A DNA stretch of 64,000 bases from Bradyrhizobium sp. RP6 (GCF_003837805.1 NZ_RQIT01000032.1:1-64000); one strand, 5' to 3'; shown: positions 53,821 to 63,596, numbered from the stretch's first letter. The notes: generated by a model from the letters alone, not told the origin. A program made the numbers and translations.

Positions 53821-54629
53821 TGCAGCAGGCGCCACGGTGCTGCAGAACAAAGCTCAGCGTCCAAGCAATGCTTTAGGCATCTATAATCTAGAATGTTTCA
53901 TCGCATTATTAGATGGTTGGCTTGGCCCGGCCTTATTGATCGGATGTCGCTTTGCAACGGGGCAGCATGCGGCTGATCAGCAATGTCTCGCCTAATCTGT
54001 TTGTGTTCTCGAGCGCATCAATTCATGTCCCTCGCTTTGAGCCGGCGCTGCCAATTAAAGTCGCTGCAATCACGCAGCGCATGTTCGGGGAGCCTGATCA
54101 GAGACCATTTGGGCTAAGCGATGGACAGATAGACTTCGCAATAGAATGGGATGCCAACAGACGATAGTAGATTGAAATACTCAACTATTGCGTTTGCGTG
54201 GTTTCGCCCTCTAAAAATCCTCTAATCGATCCTTGCTCGCCCGGTCGCGAGTCCAAACGTTCCGATCGCGAATGGGCATCAGAACACCTTCCTGAGAAGC
54301 AGCTGGCCTTGATGAATTCTGGAGCGCAGATGTGAGTGTACTCGTGTGGGATCAACTAGCCGCTGGAAACTGGCTGTCACGACAGCGTCAATCGGCGACC
54401 ACCGTTGTCGAAGCTCTTTTGGGCTGCGCCTGCGCGCAGAACATCATAGCACGTACCCGAATCTTCTTCGGGGAGAGCCCTCTAACATCAGCCGACGGTT
54501 TGTTATCCATGCCTCAAATCGGTTGCCCGGCGCACATTGAGCGTGAGCTTGCGCGAAAGGGCAGGGTGGTCGCTGATTTGTCCTCAACGCCCACCAACTG
54601 GCTCAGAGGCCGCCGCATTAGGGGTTGTG
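53821..54629. other. No recognisable gene
   Basis: Short overlapping frames. I see no promoter motif and no terminator before the monooxygenase. Confidence 0.35.
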
Positions 54630-55970
54630 ATGTCTTCGGTTAACTCCATGCTTCATCTCGGCCTAAATCTTCATGGCGCTGGTGGCCATTCCGCCGCGTG
54701 GCGCTGGCCAGGTACAAATCCAAGCGCCTTTTTCGATGTCGAGCACTACGTCCGGGCTGCGAAGGTTGCGGAGCGTGGTCTGCTGGATGCTGTATTCCTC
54801 GCCGATACTCCCGCGATAAGTTTCGACATTACGCACCAGCCACCGCTGAATGGGCTCGAACCTACCCTCGTTCTTGCGGTGATTGCACGCGAAACGCAGC
54901 GGATTGGCCTGATCGCGACAGCGTCGACGACCTACAATGAACCATACAATCTCGCTCGGCGTTTCCAATCGCTCGAGGTCATCAGCGGTGGCCGCGTTGC
55001 CTGGAACGCAGTCACGACGTCGAGCCCGGCGACGGTAGCAAACTTTGGCGGTCGAGAAGTCGGGCGAGTGGATCGCTACAGACGGGCCGAGGACTTCGTT
55101 GAAACGGTCCGCGCTCTCTGGCTGAGCTGGAGCGGCGAGGTGGTCATCGCCGATCAGGCTGCGGGAGTTTACGCAGATCAGAGTCAATTCCGCCTCCTGG
55201 ATCCCGATACCAATAGTTTCGGCATCCGAGGCCCACTGACGCATCCCGCTTCGCCCCAAGGTCACCCAGTCATCGTTCAGGCGGGCGGTTCGGATCCCGG
55301 ACTATGGCTTGGTGCCCGCAGTGCAGATGTCGTGTTTGCGGCCGCCGGGGACTTGACGACGGCTCTGAGGGAGGCAGAGCGCCTGCGTGCGCTCTCTCGG
55401 CAATTCGGCCGCCCTGCGGCTCCGCTCATCCTGCCGGGCCTTGTCACCTGTATCGGGGGCACCGAGGACGAGGCGGCTCGTCGCAAAGAAAACCTTGATG
55501 GACTGCTCGATCTGGAGCGCGCCCTCGGCGCCCTTGCAAGAAGCATGGGTGTGGCGGTCGAGAAGCTCAGCCTCGAGAGGCCAATCCCGGAGGAGATTCT
55601 GCCTGATGCAGATCATGTTCCGTTTTCTGTCGGTCACCATCGCACGATTGAAGCTCTGGCGCGTCAAGGTCGGACGGTTCGCGAGATCATCAGCAGCGTT
55701 CAAGCTTTTGGCCACCGCTTGCTTGTGGGTGCACCCGAGCAGATCGCGGATTCGATTGAGGCATGGTTCCGCGCCGGCGCGGTCGATGGTTTCAACATCA
55801 TTCCGGATGTTCTCACCGATGGCACTTCAGCGTTTGTCGACAATGTGGTTCCCATCCTGCAGAAGCGCGGGCTGTTTCGCAAAGAATATCTGGGACAGAC
55901 ACTGCGAGAGCATTTCGGCATTTCTACTCCGTTCGAGCCGGCACGAGCCACAGCTAGCTCACCGCTCTGA
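54630..55970 (+). CDS. FMN-dependent monooxygenase of the NtaA/SnaA/DszA type
   Basis: A 446-residue luciferase-like protein. Its N terminus HLGLNLHGAGGHSAAWRWPG is typical of the NtaA/SnaA/DszA family. GGRVAWNAVTTSSPATVANF and YRRAEDFVETVRALWLSW follow, then GHPVIVQAGGSDPGLWLGAR and a C-terminal VLTDGTSAFVDNVVPILQKR with LFRKEYLGQTLREHF. These enzymes use FMNH2 and O2 to open or oxidise aminated, sulfur or chelator substrates. The start at 54630 is the first good ATG in this frame. Genes for a peptide-type transporter follow, so its substrate is probably imported. Confidence 0.9.
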   Translation: MSSVNSMLHLGLNLHGAGGHSAAWRWPGTNPSAFFDVEHYVRAAKVAERGLLDAVFLADTPAISFDITHQPPLNGLEPTLVLAVIARETQRIGLIATASTTYNEPYNLARRFQSLEVISGGRVAWNAVTTSSPATVANFGGREVGRVDRYRRAEDFVETVRALWLSWSGEVVIADQAAGVYADQSQFRLLDPDTNSFGIRGPLTHPASPQGHPVIVQAGGSDPGLWLGARSADVVFAAAGDLTTALREAERLRALSRQFGRPAAPLILPGLVTCIGGTEDEAARRKENLDGLLDLERALGALARSMGVAVEKLSLERPIPEEILPDADHVPFSVGHHRTIEALARQGRTVREIISSVQAFGHRLLVGAPEQIADSIEAWFRAGAVDGFNIIPDVLTDGTSAFVDNVVPILQKRGLFRKEYLGQTLREHFGISTPFEPARATASSPL

Positions 55971-56004
55971 CGCTTCCTCAACACCAAATCTCTGGAGCCT
56001 GGAT

Positions 56005-57693
56005 ATGCATTTAGCCAATGCGCGGTCAGCGAGGCGCTTCACTGGCAAGTCCAACCGTCAAGCAAGAACACTGGCGGCTACCCTTGTCATGCTCTTGGGC
56101 CTGTCCCAATTGGCGCCCAGCGTTCATGCGCAGGAAGGCTTGGCCGGCAGCGTCAAGCGAGGAGGCGTTATTCGTTACGGGCATTTTCAAGAGCCTGCCT
56201 GCCTGTTCGGAGGATGGGTGCAGCAATGGTATCTGCAACGCCAGTACAGCGATAATCTGGTTGCGCGCGACGAGGACGGCAAGATTTTGCCATGGCTGGC
56301 CGAGTCTTGGACCATCTCCGACGACAAAAAGGTGTACACATTCGAGATAAAGCCGAATGTAAAGTTCACTGACGGGAGCGCCCTCGATGCGCAGGCCATC
56401 GCTGACAATATCAACGGGTGGCTCAGCAATGACCCCGATCTTCGCAATCCGACTGCCGCTCCTTATCTCGGCGAGAGCTTCGAATCGGCGAGGGCAATTG
56501 CTCCTCTGAGATTGGAAGTAAAATTGAAGGTGCCGTTCCAGCCCTTGCTGAACGTGTTCGCCCAATCCTCACAAGGCATTCTCTCGCCATCGGCACTCAA
56601 ACGTGGACTTGCGGTCAATTGCGAGAACCCCGTCGGTTCAGGTCCATTCATTGTCGACAAGTGGCACCATGGGCGAGAAGTCACCTTCCGCCGCAATCCC
56701 GAATACAATTCGGCGCCGGCCACCGCCAGACATCAGGGGCCGGCTTACGTTGACGGGATCAGTTGGAAGTTTCTGCCAGATCAGACTGTCCGATACGGCT
56801 CGCTGATCGCGGGGGAGACCGATGCCATATACGATATTCCGGCTGTCGCATGGAAGGACGCCAACTTCCGCTTTCCAGTATTACGGCACCTGACGGGGGA
56901 CACCCCCCTGCGCCTCGCATTGTATACGGCCCGGCCCCCATTTGACGACGTGCTCGTCCGCAGGGCCTTTGCCTATTCTACTGACCGAAAGGCCGCGGTC
57001 GACACATCCTTCCTCGGCTCTTTACCGTTCGAGGGCAACGGTGCGCTAAGTCAGAGCTCGCCGGAATACCTGCCTGAACTCGGGCAGTCCTATGGGTACG
57101 ATATTCGCAAGGCCAATCAGCTGCTTGATCAGGCGGGTTGGACTGAGCGCAATCCTACGGGCGTTCGTGTCAAGAACGGTCGTCCGCTCATCGTGCGCAT
57201 TTCCTATTCGTACGCTTTTCTCAAGCCGGATGGCGAGCAAGCCTTGCAAGTTGTCCAGCAGCAGGGACGGGCGGCCGGTTTTGACGTACGTCTTCAACCC
57301 ACCAATCCGGCTGACTTCTTCGCCGGGAAAAACCTCGGACCCGATGATTATGAGGTCGTTCTCCTCTATTGGGTTGCCCCCGGCGCTGAGATATTCCGGA
57401 TCTCGTGGAAGCCCGATCAGAATGGCGAGCCCAATCGCTTCAATCCCTCGCGCTACCAGGATCTGATGCTTTGGGACATCATTCGAAAGGCGGAACAGAA
57501 TTTCAATGGAGCTGAACGTACCGCCCTTTATCAGCAGGCGGAACGGAAGATCGTGGATGAGGCACCCGTTATTGGCCTTACTGTCCTGGACGTAACTTTG
57601 GCGACCAAGCCGACCCTGAAAGACGTCTGGCTGGACCGTGGGTCAGTTGGCGAACCTGTCTTCTATGATGCCCATTTTGACGACAAGAAATGA
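56005..57693 (+). CDS. ABC transporter substrate-binding protein, peptide family (SBP_bac_5)
   Basis: A 562-residue exported protein with a signal peptide (AATLVMLLGLSQLAPSVHAQ, cleavage near residue 47). The body is family 5: RYGHFQEPACLFGGWVQQWY, WLAESWTISDDKKVYTFEIK, DGSALDAQAIADNINGWLS, GSGPFIVDKWHHGREVTFRR and SYGYDIRKANQLLDQAGWTE. This family binds peptides, nickel or other organic cargo. The ATG at 56005 lies downstream of CTGGAGC. The next gene is a permease starting 5 bp after its stop. Confidence 0.93.
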   Translation: MHLANARSARRFTGKSNRQARTLAATLVMLLGLSQLAPSVHAQEGLAGSVKRGGVIRYGHFQEPACLFGGWVQQWYLQRQYSDNLVARDEDGKILPWLAESWTISDDKKVYTFEIKPNVKFTDGSALDAQAIADNINGWLSNDPDLRNPTAAPYLGESFESARAIAPLRLEVKLKVPFQPLLNVFAQSSQGILSPSALKRGLAVNCENPVGSGPFIVDKWHHGREVTFRRNPEYNSAPATARHQGPAYVDGISWKFLPDQTVRYGSLIAGETDAIYDIPAVAWKDANFRFPVLRHLTGDTPLRLALYTARPPFDDVLVRRAFAYSTDRKAAVDTSFLGSLPFEGNGALSQSSPEYLPELGQSYGYDIRKANQLLDQAGWTERNPTGVRVKNGRPLIVRISYSYAFLKPDGEQALQVVQQQGRAAGFDVRLQPTNPADFFAGKNLGPDDYEVVLLYWVAPGAEIFRISWKPDQNGEPNRFNPSRYQDLMLWDIIRKAEQNFNGAERTALYQQAERKIVDEAPVIGLTVLDVTLATKPTLKDVWLDRGSVGEPVFYDAHFDDKK

Positions 57694-57697
57694 TGCC

Positions 57698-58654
57698 ATG
57701 AAGATAGCAACCCATCATGCCATTGTTTGGTTCACGCGCCGGATATTGGCCGGCGTGGTGGTGGTGTGGGCTGCCGCAACGTTTGCGTTCTTAATTCAGT
57801 GTGTGATGCCTGGCGATCGCGCCCAGATCATCATTAATGTGACAAGTGGCAACGTCGGGCCGGCGTCCGCGGCAGAACTCGCGGCGATCAATGCGAAATA
57901 CGGCTTTGATCAACCACTCGTGGTTCAATACGGAAAATACATGCTGGGAATCCTGCATGGAGATCTTGGTGAATCCTACCAGCAGCATCGGCCTGTCGCA
58001 GGGATCATCGCGGATCAGATTGGGCCTACGATTATTCTGGCGGTCGCCGCGCTGCCGATTGCATGGATTATCGCCATCCTGACAACCTTGTTCATCGCCG
58101 GCAGAGACAACATATGGTCGAAGCTGCTCAATGACACGCAAGTCTTTTTGGCAACAGTGCCGCCTTACTGGCTGGCCACAATTTTGCTGGTTGTTTTTGC
58201 GGTAAAGCTGCGCATTCTTCCGGTCATCGGTGGAAATTCCCCGGTCGGGCTCATTCTCCCGACACTTGCGTTGGCTCTTGAACTGTCGGGCTTTTTTGGA
58301 CAAGTCGTTCAGAACGAGTTCACGCGCGTGCTCGAGCAGCCCTTCGTCACGTCCGCGCGGGCCCGAGGTATGAGTGATTTTGGCGTCAGGCTTCGCCATG
58401 TCCTCCGCCACGCCGCATTGCCCGGGATTACTTTGTCAGGCTGGGCGCTCGGCAAACTTCTTTCGGGCGCGATTTTGATCGAGGTGGTTTTCGCCCGTCA
58501 AGGCCTAGGTGGAGTCCTCGTCGCTGCAACGTCCTCGAGAGACGTTCCGATTGTCTCGGGAGCTGTTTTGATCTCTGCGGGCGTATTCGCTCTTGCCAAT
58601 TTGATCGTCGATCTGACTTACCGGCTGGTCGATCCGAGGTTCAAGTTGACATGA
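57698..58654 (+). CDS. ABC transporter permease, DppB type
   Basis: A 318-residue permease with about six membrane helices. GILHGDLGESYQQHRPVAGI is the family N-domain landmark. The EAA-like loop is FVTSARARGMSDFGVRLRHV, LRHAALPGITLSGWALGKLL. It starts 5 bp after the binding-protein stop (tgatgccATG) and its end overlaps the next gene by 4 bp. No ABC ATPase gene is in the window, so this copy may not work alone. Confidence 0.92.
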   Translation: MKIATHHAIVWFTRRILAGVVVVWAAATFAFLIQCVMPGDRAQIIINVTSGNVGPASAAELAAINAKYGFDQPLVVQYGKYMLGILHGDLGESYQQHRPVAGIIADQIGPTIILAVAALPIAWIIAILTTLFIAGRDNIWSKLLNDTQVFLATVPPYWLATILLVVFAVKLRILPVIGGNSPVGLILPTLALALELSGFFGQVVQNEFTRVLEQPFVTSARARGMSDFGVRLRHVLRHAALPGITLSGWALGKLLSGAILIEVVFARQGLGGVLVAATSSRDVPIVSGAVLISAGVFALANLIVDLTYRLVDPRFKLT

Positions 58655-60333
58655 GCATGTTCGCCGAAGTCAGCATATCTCGTTCGCTCAAAGAAGTCCT
58701 GGCAATCACGCGCCATGTCCCCTTCCGGGTTACCGTCTCTCTTATAATAATTGGCCTCTTTGCCTTCGCGGCTATGGCCCCAAAGGTACTGCAGACGCAC
58801 GATCCGCTCGCTATAGATTTGAGATCGTCATTGCAGTCTCCGTCGATCATTCATTGGTTGGGAACTGATCAATTGGGGCGAGATCTTTACTCTCGAATAG
58901 TCGAGGGGACGGGCCAATCCCTCGCCATCGGACTTGGCGCAACGGCGCTGAGCATGTTCATTGCGATCGTTATCGGCGTCGCCGCAGCGCTTTCTGGTGG
59001 CGTAGTCGATAGCATCCTCAGCCGGATTGTCGACGTGCTCTTTGCGATTCCCACGCTCTTGCTCGCCCTTGTGTTCGTGACCGTTTTTGGCCCGTCCCTA
59101 TTGACTGAGGTCATAGCTGTCGGAATCGGCACAGCGCCAGGCTATGCGCGCATGATCAGGGGCCAGATGCTTGCCATCAAAGGGACAGGGTATGTGGAGG
59201 CCGCCAAGGTTCTGGGTCATCCATTTCCCCGTCCGGGGCTAGAGCGGGCAAGTTTCCTCGGGGCCAAGCTTGATTTTGCCTATATGCACGCCATGGCAGC
59301 GCAGGTCTGCAACTTCGATGACGCCAGTCTGCGCAATTTAATTGATGCAACCGGCAGCCTATTTCATGGTTGCAGTATGAAAAGAACACGCTTTGACAAC
59401 GCGATGCTCAGCGGGCTTCTCCTTTATCAGTGCGACGCGAGTAATGCTGTATTCGATGGCGCGGAACTGCAAGGGTCAACTATCAATGAATGCTTCCTTC
59501 CTTCCGCTTCCTTCCGCTTTGCTAAGCTGAGCCAAGTCGCTATCACGAAGACGCATCTGGCGGATTGCTCGTTCTTCCACTCAAAGGGAGACTGCTTATC
59601 GATCGTGCGTCCCACCTCCATCGATGGTCTTGTCTTGGAAGGTGCTCATCTTCCGTATCTGAGACTCTCAAAGGTGAGCGGGCGGATTCGGGCGAGAGCC
59701 CTGAGCGCCCCATTCGCTGATCTTCACCTGTCAAATCTCGCGAGCGCTGAGCTGGAACAGGCAGACCTCACCGAGGCGCGGCTTCTGTCCGTAGGCCTGT
59801 CCGACGCGAACCTCGTCGGTGCTGTGCTCAACAGTGCATCTATTCATTCCTGTCAGCTGGACGGAGCGGACCTATCTCAGGCATCAGGTGAGAGCATTTC
59901 GATAACAGAGAGCACAATGCGAGCCGCCAAACTCACCGGTTTTCGCGGCCGCTGCGCCTTTGTGCGCGACTGCGATCTCGAACATGCGGACCTATCACAG
60001 GCTTACCTCTACAGGTCGATGATCACCGGTGATCCGCCGCAATCAATGGCATTGGGTCACGCAAATCTCGAAGGCTCCAATCTCGTTCAGGCATATCTCG
60101 CCGCGGGTATGACCGATAGCAACCTGGAGGCAACGCGGGCCGCATACGTTCGCATGAACCAATCGTCCCTGCGCGATGCGAACCTGAGTGGGATATCGCC
60201 ATTCCAGGCCAGCTTCGTGAAGGTCGACTTTTTAGGCGCTAAGATAACCACCGTTTTTTGCCGACCGTTGTCGGGGACTGCAGGTCGCTCTGGAGGGGGA
60301 TCAGCTGAACGAGTCATCGAACTATCTGGCTGA
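58651..60333 (+). CDS. Chimeric gene: truncated DppC-like permease fused to pentapeptide repeats
   Basis: A 560-residue protein with two unrelated halves in one frame. Residues 1-190 are the N-terminal part of a second ABC permease (TDQLGRDLYSRIVEGTGQSL; LFAIPTLLLALVFVTVFGPS; MIRGQMLAIKGTGYVEAAKV). The EAA loop stops after VEAAKVLGHPF. From about residue 195 (LERASFLGAKLDFAYMHAMA) to 540 it is a pentapeptide-repeat beta-helix (repeated A(D/N)LSxA patterns, for example LEQADLTEARLLSVGLSDAN and CDLEHADLSQAYLYRS). The junction lies near 59216-59240. The last part of the permease is missing. I infer a deletion joined two genes. The start overlaps the previous gene's stop. Confidence 0.85.
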   Translation: MSMFAEVSISRSLKEVLAITRHVPFRVTVSLIIIGLFAFAAMAPKVLQTHDPLAIDLRSSLQSPSIIHWLGTDQLGRDLYSRIVEGTGQSLAIGLGATALSMFIAIVIGVAAALSGGVVDSILSRIVDVLFAIPTLLLALVFVTVFGPSLLTEVIAVGIGTAPGYARMIRGQMLAIKGTGYVEAAKVLGHPFPRPGLERASFLGAKLDFAYMHAMAAQVCNFDDASLRNLIDATGSLFHGCSMKRTRFDNAMLSGLLLYQCDASNAVFDGAELQGSTINECFLPSASFRFAKLSQVAITKTHLADCSFFHSKGDCLSIVRPTSIDGLVLEGAHLPYLRLSKVSGRIRARALSAPFADLHLSNLASAELEQADLTEARLLSVGLSDANLVGAVLNSASIHSCQLDGADLSQASGESISITESTMRAAKLTGFRGRCAFVRDCDLEHADLSQAYLYRSMITGDPPQSMALGHANLEGSNLVQAYLAAGMTDSNLEATRAAYVRMNQSSLRDANLSGISPFQASFVKVDFLGAKITTVFCRPLSGTAGRSGGGSAERVIELSG

Positions 60334-60579
60334 ACTCTCATCGTTGATGCGACGTGGTCGAGAAGGGTCAACCTGACTCCTTTGAAAACCGCAAGAACAG
60401 AGGGAGCTACAGTGCCCACGAGCTTAGATCAGTTTGATGCGGTCATTCGACTGTAAGCGGGCGTTGAAGCTCTTTGGAGCTCGTCTGCGTGCGCGGCCCA
60501 CACAGGATGCCCCCGCCGCGCATCTTCCGAGATCCAAGCGCTCCACTCTTTTTGCGTTCAAGGAAACTGGAGTAAGAAC
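60334..60579. other. Short spacer before the PanC-like gene
   Basis: No gene is clear. A GGAG ribosome site lies just before the ATG at 60580. Confidence 0.4.
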
Positions 60580-61461
60580 ATGCATCTGGCAGGTCTTTCC
60601 GCAGGCAAGGCGTTCATCCGGGAGGTCGCAAGAACAGGTCAGACCATTGGCACAGTACACACTCTGGGCGCCCTGCATCTTGGGCATGCAGAACTGATCA
60701 GAAGAGCGGCCTTGGAGAATGACGTCGCGATTGTCACAGTGTACCCGAACAAGATCCAGCTTAGACCAGGTGGGAGCTACAATTTCAATTTGGACGATGA
60801 TATTGGACTTGCCCTACGTTCGGGAGCGACTGCCGTGATTTCCTCGAGCGACACCGAAATGTTTCCGCCTGGCTATCGAACGTTCGTATCGCAAGGTGAC
60901 TATCATTTGCGTTTAGATGGGCCTGAGGCGTGCTTGAAGGAAGCCCTGACCGGTGCGGTCCGCTGGATCTGCTATGCGCGGCCAACTCGCAGCTACTTCG
61001 GCCTGAAAGATATCGGTCAGGCGATCCTGGTGAAGCGCGCCGTTGCAGACCTCCTTCTCGATTGCGAGATAAGGTTTGTGCCGACCGTGAGATACAAGAA
61101 TGGAGTGCCGATTTCGTCGCGCTTAAGGCGATTTAGCCGGTCTGAGCTTGATGAGCTGTCATGCCTCTTCACGGCACTCAACCATTTAAGGGAAGAGATC
61201 GTCCGAGGAGCGTCGAGCGTCAAGGACCTTGTAGCGTCGGCTGCATCTCACATAAAGTTCCGACGGTTTAAATTCGATTATCTTCGGATTGTCGGCGGTG
61301 ACAGCTTCGAAGATCTAGAGCAGGTCAAGCTCCCTTTCATCATTATTGGCGCGGCAACGGCTCACGGCCTGAGGGTTTTCGATAGTATCTATGTTCCAGA
61401 TCAGGATACCCTCCTAAATGGTGCTCCGGATCTCTCGATCGATCTGCCTAAGCACTCGTAG
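60580..61461 (+). CDS. Divergent pantoate-beta-alanine ligase-like protein (PanC family)
   Basis: A 293-residue protein of the PanC nucleotidyltransferase-like fold. IGTVHTLGALHLGHAELIRR contains the HxGH motif. VAIVTVYPNKIQLRPGGSYN, AVISSSDTEMFPPGYRTFVS and RSYFGLKDIGQAILVKRAVA align with the family. The KMSKS-like region reads VPISSRLRRFSRSEL. Differences from true PanC are notable: the conserved RPGHF segment is replaced, and QF/NPxQF and YPR are absent. It may act on another acid and amine, or be inactive. GGAG lies about 9 nt before the ATG. Bases 54630-61461 form one plus-strand block, so it could share an operon with the transporter genes. Confidence 0.75.
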   Translation: MHLAGLSAGKAFIREVARTGQTIGTVHTLGALHLGHAELIRRAALENDVAIVTVYPNKIQLRPGGSYNFNLDDDIGLALRSGATAVISSSDTEMFPPGYRTFVSQGDYHLRLDGPEACLKEALTGAVRWICYARPTRSYFGLKDIGQAILVKRAVADLLLDCEIRFVPTVRYKNGVPISSRLRRFSRSELDELSCLFTALNHLREEIVRGASSVKDLVASAASHIKFRRFKFDYLRIVGGDSFEDLEQVKLPFIIIGAATAHGLRVFDSIYVPDQDTLLNGAPDLSIDLPKHS

Positions 61462-61710
61462 CTAGACCATTATTCACCGCATGGCCTTCACGGAACTAGT
61501 ACACTGGCCTGGCATGGAAACAGCATGCAAAAAGAAATCTGAGCTGATCGGTTGGCGCGCTAACATTTCCCCGACATTCACTGGGTGCGAAGTCTAACCA
61601 GCAGGCATCCCAGACTACCACCCGCTCGGGGGCCCAGCGCACTACAGCTGACACGGTCGTTACCAAACATATTTGCTCTACTCGACATTTCTGCGAGGGT
61701 GACATGTTTG
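61462..61710. other. No recognisable gene
   Basis: Spacer without a clear feature. Confidence 0.35.
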
Positions 61711-61905
61711 ATGTCTATTCGTAATAACAAGCGGGACTTCCTCGTCATAAGCAACGCTTCTGAGATGCCCGCACTTTACTCTTCCAATAAATGGCACAAG
61801 AGCAGAACTAGAGTTCTCAAAGTCAGCGACGAGGTAAAGTCGGCCGTTCAGCGACAGGGGTATTACGTTCGTAGCTTTCGAGTTGGCAAAAGGGAAATGA
61901 TCTAG
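61711..61905 (+). CDS. 64-residue hypothetical basic protein
   Basis: A short frame (MSIRNNKRDFLVISNASEMP at the start; RVLKVSDEVKSAVQRQGYYV in the middle; RSFRVGKREMI at the end). The pattern is coding-like with high Lys/Arg. No strong ribosome site and no known family. Confidence 0.35.
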   Translation: MSIRNNKRDFLVISNASEMPALYSSNKWHKSRTRVLKVSDEVKSAVQRQGYYVRSFRVGKREMI

Positions 61906-63014
61906 GGCTTGAACCAATAACGCAATGTCGGCTGACGAGGGCCAAGCGGAAGACATCTGCTCGGGTTGAGGTTGCCGGTTTCAGCCCAAAGCGGACACGT
62001 CGGAAGGAAGGCGCATCTGTCGGCAACGCCTAAGCATAAACTCGGCTCCGAAGCGGTGCTGACTGGATGGTCAATACTTTGCGCCTAGAGACGAAGTGTT
62101 ACTATGGAGATCGGCACTATGAGTCCCATGACTGCTATTTCCTGGAGGTGCAGCCCACAAACATCATCGCGGGTCCGTGACTTATTTCAGCGTCTGAGAG
62201 ACTCTTTGTGCTTCCGCCAGATCAAGCACGGGAGCGCAGCTATGCCGATCTCGCGCCTGATTTCCGGCATCAATTTCGCTCGTGACCAACAACACCTTTT
62301 CGAGTCTGGCTTGAACTGCGCTCTTAGGAAGCTTGGCTTGGTCGAGTCGATCATGGCGATCCAAACTGCGACTGATCGCAAAAGAGTGATTGAGGTTCAT
62401 AGTCCTGGAGTGACTGACGCTCTTGCTGTGGGCGAGATGGCGGTTCGCGAGATCAGTCTGTCCAAAGAAGGAAGCATGCTAGGCGGGCGGTGTCGGTATG
62501 TCTTTTCGGCGTTGATCGGCAAGATGAAGAGGATGTCCACTCATCCGTCTCGCTGTCTAGGCTCTGACCGGGCTTACGCTAGTCCCGCTCGTGCTCGTCA
62601 ACTCAATCTCCGCGAGGCGATCGGCTTGCTCTTTGGTCAAATTGACCGCCCAATTAATCCCAACCAGAGCCGGCCCCTTCCGTTGTCGACCCCATCCAGC
62701 CCTTAGCCCCCTGAGGACCTAAAAATCGGCGCGGTGAGAACGTCTTGTCGCGCACCGTCATGTTAGATCCGCACTTTTATCATCTGATCATCACCTGATC
62801 GTTACCCGAGTTCGCTCAAGACAACGCGCCTCCGTAACTCGTGCGCGGCAGCTTTCAAATCGCAGACTCCGATCAGACCGAGCTGCCTCAAGCTCAGGAG
62901 AGCAAGCAGGTCACACAGCTCGACACAAAGCCCAGCTCCCAATATGGCTATGGCGCGTTGCTCCTCCGCATCGAGATCAACCCGTGAATTGCTTTCCAGA
63001 TGCGTTCCGGTTTC
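61906..63014. other. No firm gene
   Basis: A 200-codon plus-strand frame at 62104-62706 (with PISRLISGINFARDQQHLFE) has no ribosome site or domain and may be chance or a remnant. A minus-strand stretch at about 62810-63014 continues the frame of the next microprotein past its stop (NSRVDLDAEEQRAIAILGAG; LRQLGLIGVCDLKAAAHELR). It looks coding but has no start codon. Confidence 0.35.
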
Positions 63015-63149
63015 TCAAAAGCCAAACCCATGCCTGATGTGCCGGAGCATAGCGATCGCCGCGTCGGTGTACCGACCGTGCGTGAGGTATTGATCCAGTT
63101 GCGCTGTGGAAATCAGCGCCGCAACTGCCATCGTGAAGCCCTTGAACAT
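63015..63149 (-). CDS. 44-residue microprotein
   Basis: MFKGFTMAVAALISTAQLDQ followed by YLTHGRYTDAAIAMLRHIRH and GFGF, starting at 63149 after AGGAG (8 nt). A hydrophobic helix at residues 3-15 and an amphipathic second helix suggest a membrane-associated peptide. It is far shorter than usual gene callers allow. The downstream frame stays open beyond its TGA for about 65 codons. Confidence 0.6.
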   Translation of the reverse strand: MFKGFTMAVAALISTAQLDQYLTHGRYTDAAIAMLRHIRHGFGF

Positions 63150-63506
63150 TGGGCCTCTCCTGAAAGAGACCGCTAACCGGGCGTGTCGGAAAATCAGACG
63201 TTCTCAGATTGGCTGCCGCCTATGGCGACCTAATATGGAAATGCTGACAGTGAGTGGTAACTACTCTCTTAACGGGTGCGGTGGACGGGTACCCCGAAGC
63301 CGCTAGACCCGGTACCGGATGACCTACTCACGATTTCGAACCGGCGGGCTGAAAAGAAGATAGGCTGCATGATCCTTGGCGCCACGAAGCGGACCAAGCG
63401 GAGACCGCGTTCCGTATACGCGATCGGGCCATACGCGGAGACGCTGCGTGAATGAAAGAGGCCGCCAATCGAGATGGCCTCTTGTCGCATGAGAAAATTG
63501 CGCTGC

Positions 63507-63596
63507 TCAGAACGACAAGAGCGCTATCGCTGCGAGCACCGTGTTGAGAGCGCCAACGGCGATGATGGCCGCCGTAACGATCCGGTCATGGCTCAT
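63507..63596 (-). CDS. 29-residue membrane microprotein
   Basis: Reading MSHDRIVTAAIIAVGALNTV and then LAAIALLSF, almost one hydrophobic helix. It has GGAGG 5 nt before the ATG at 63596, a very good ribosome site. No family is known to me. I infer a small inner-membrane protein. Confidence 0.55.
   Translation of the reverse strand: MSHDRIVTAAIIAVGALNTVLAAIALLSF

Noticed and set aside
61500..61525. A sigma-54-like promoter (TGGCATGGAAACAGCATGC)
   Set aside because: The -12 element lacks TTGC, and no suitable gene follows directly.
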